This document shows, piece by piece, positions 63,526 through 64,000 of a stretch of DNA of 64,000 bases. The stretch is from DATHZQ01 sp965216945. Lineage in GTDB: Bacteria > Actinomycetota > Acidimicrobiia > Spongiisociales > UBA5794. A program made the translations under genes and the position numbers. The stretch lies in assembly GCA_965216945.1 (NCBI GenBank), contig CBDCGU010000003.1:2108001-2172000 (forward strand), written 5' to 3'. The notes under the pieces are model-generated. The model ran no database searches. It had not been told where the DNA came from and saw only the letters and a program-made list of their open reading frames with translations. Every line of letters starts with the position of its first letter. Position 1 is the first letter of the stretch.

Positions 63526-63981
63526 TCAGCGCTCGGTGTCGCTGAAAGCGACCATCGGCATGTCGGCCATCATCGCCGCCCGGCCCTCGTCCGTTCCGTC
63601 GTAGCTGTTGCCCATCAGGCTCAGCAGCCGAGAGGCAGCCTTGGGATGGGCGGCTTCATAGCGCTGGAAGCATGCGGCCGCCTCGGTGGGATCGAGCATG
63701 CGCTGTGACGGGGTCCAGCGCCGGTTGCCCACCTGCACGGCTGCGGCGGGGGCGGCGCGAAGGTTCTGGTACCAATCTGCCCTTGGTCCGGTTCCGGAAC
63801 AGACGATGTATTCCCCGCCGGCGTGTTCGACCAACTCGACGGGCGTTTGGTGGGTCGCTCCAGAACGCCTCCCGACGTGATCGATGAGCATGAACCGCCC
63901 GCCCAGCAGGAATCCGAGTCGCCAGCGATAGAGATAGACGGGAGCGCCCAGCACCTGGCGCCACAGACCCTGCGGCCTCAC
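63526..63981 (-). CDS. Ddn-type deazaflavin-dependent nitroreductase-family protein, near right edge
   Basis: A 151-residue protein with RFMLIDHVGRRSGATHQTPVEL and IVCSGTGPRADWYQNLRAAPAA, the Ddn/F420-binding pattern. The GTG at 63981 is used as start, giving a plausible family N-terminus (LGAPVYLYRWRLGFLLGGRF). The frame stays open to base 64000, so the true start may lie outside the window. It converges on the caspase-like gene with nine bases between stops. Confidence 0.88.
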   Translation of the reverse strand: MRPQGLWRQVLGAPVYLYRWRLGFLLGGRFMLIDHVGRRSGATHQTPVELVEHAGGEYIVCSGTGPRADWYQNLRAAPAAAVQVGNRRWTPSQRMLDPTEAAACFQRYEAAHPKAASRLLSLMGNSYDGTDEGRAAMMADMPMVAFSDTER

Positions 63982-64000
63982 CTTGAAGTTCCAGCTACCG

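Overview
The window reads as a chromosomal segment of a high-GC actinobacterium, most probably of the class Acidimicrobiia. This is inferred from GC-rich codons, frequent GTG starts, lipoproteins with Gly-Asp-rich linkers after the lipobox cysteine, two Ddn-type (F420-dependent) nitroreductase family proteins, a fused ATP sulfurylase/APS kinase, and an E. coli-type class I FbaB beside an ATP-type PEP carboxykinase. No phage or transposase genes were seen. Gene density is high, with many ATGA/GTGA overlaps.

Layout. 1-10 kb: the 5' part of a formylglycine-generating enzyme, divergent from a Cys-type sulfatase that is its likely substrate; a secreted LVIVD-type protein gene broken by a 1-base frameshift; an MDR-family reductase; and a padR-ABC ATPase-FtsX permease operon with a clear promoter/operator. 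10.4-11 kb: tRNA-Phe and tRNA-Asp separated by two identical 161-bp tandem repeats, each carrying the 3' end of tRNA-Asp. 11-26 kb: a beta-propeller lipoprotein, an esterase, acetyl-CoA synthetase, a pirin behind a perfect palindrome, then glpD, a phosphohexomutase, fbaB and pckA (a compact gluconeogenic group), followed by a 1025-residue Ala/Glu-rich coiled-coil protein resembling polar-growth scaffolds.

25.6-46.8 kb: a large inositol catabolism and uptake locus. It holds iolB, iolC, iolD, iolE, iolG, a LacD-like class I aldolase that may replace IolJ, extra Gfo/Idh, SDR and D-2-hydroxyacid dehydrogenases, a SMP-30 lactonase, a TauE-like permease, a sugar ABC transporter (binding lipoprotein, an unusually long permease, a single-domain ATPase) and a LacI regulator. 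Six near-identical palindromes (consensus TGGAACGTTCCA) lie in promoter regions of this block only and probably define the LacI regulon. The pathway would deliver dihydroxyacetone phosphate to the gluconeogenic enzymes encoded 5-25 kb away.

46.8-64 kb: a small trypsin-like lipoprotein, an ACT-like protein, sat-cysC and cysQ (sulfate activation and PAP recycling), alpha-glucan phosphorylase, SRPBCC and DUF427 proteins, an acyltransferase, a class III cyclase fused to TolB-like and TPR regions, a P-loop kinase, a methyltransferase, a second membrane-bound cyclase, a primary-like sigma factor behind a perfect palindrome, an EamA transporter, a caspase-fold-like protein of unknown function and a second Ddn-family protein at the right edge.
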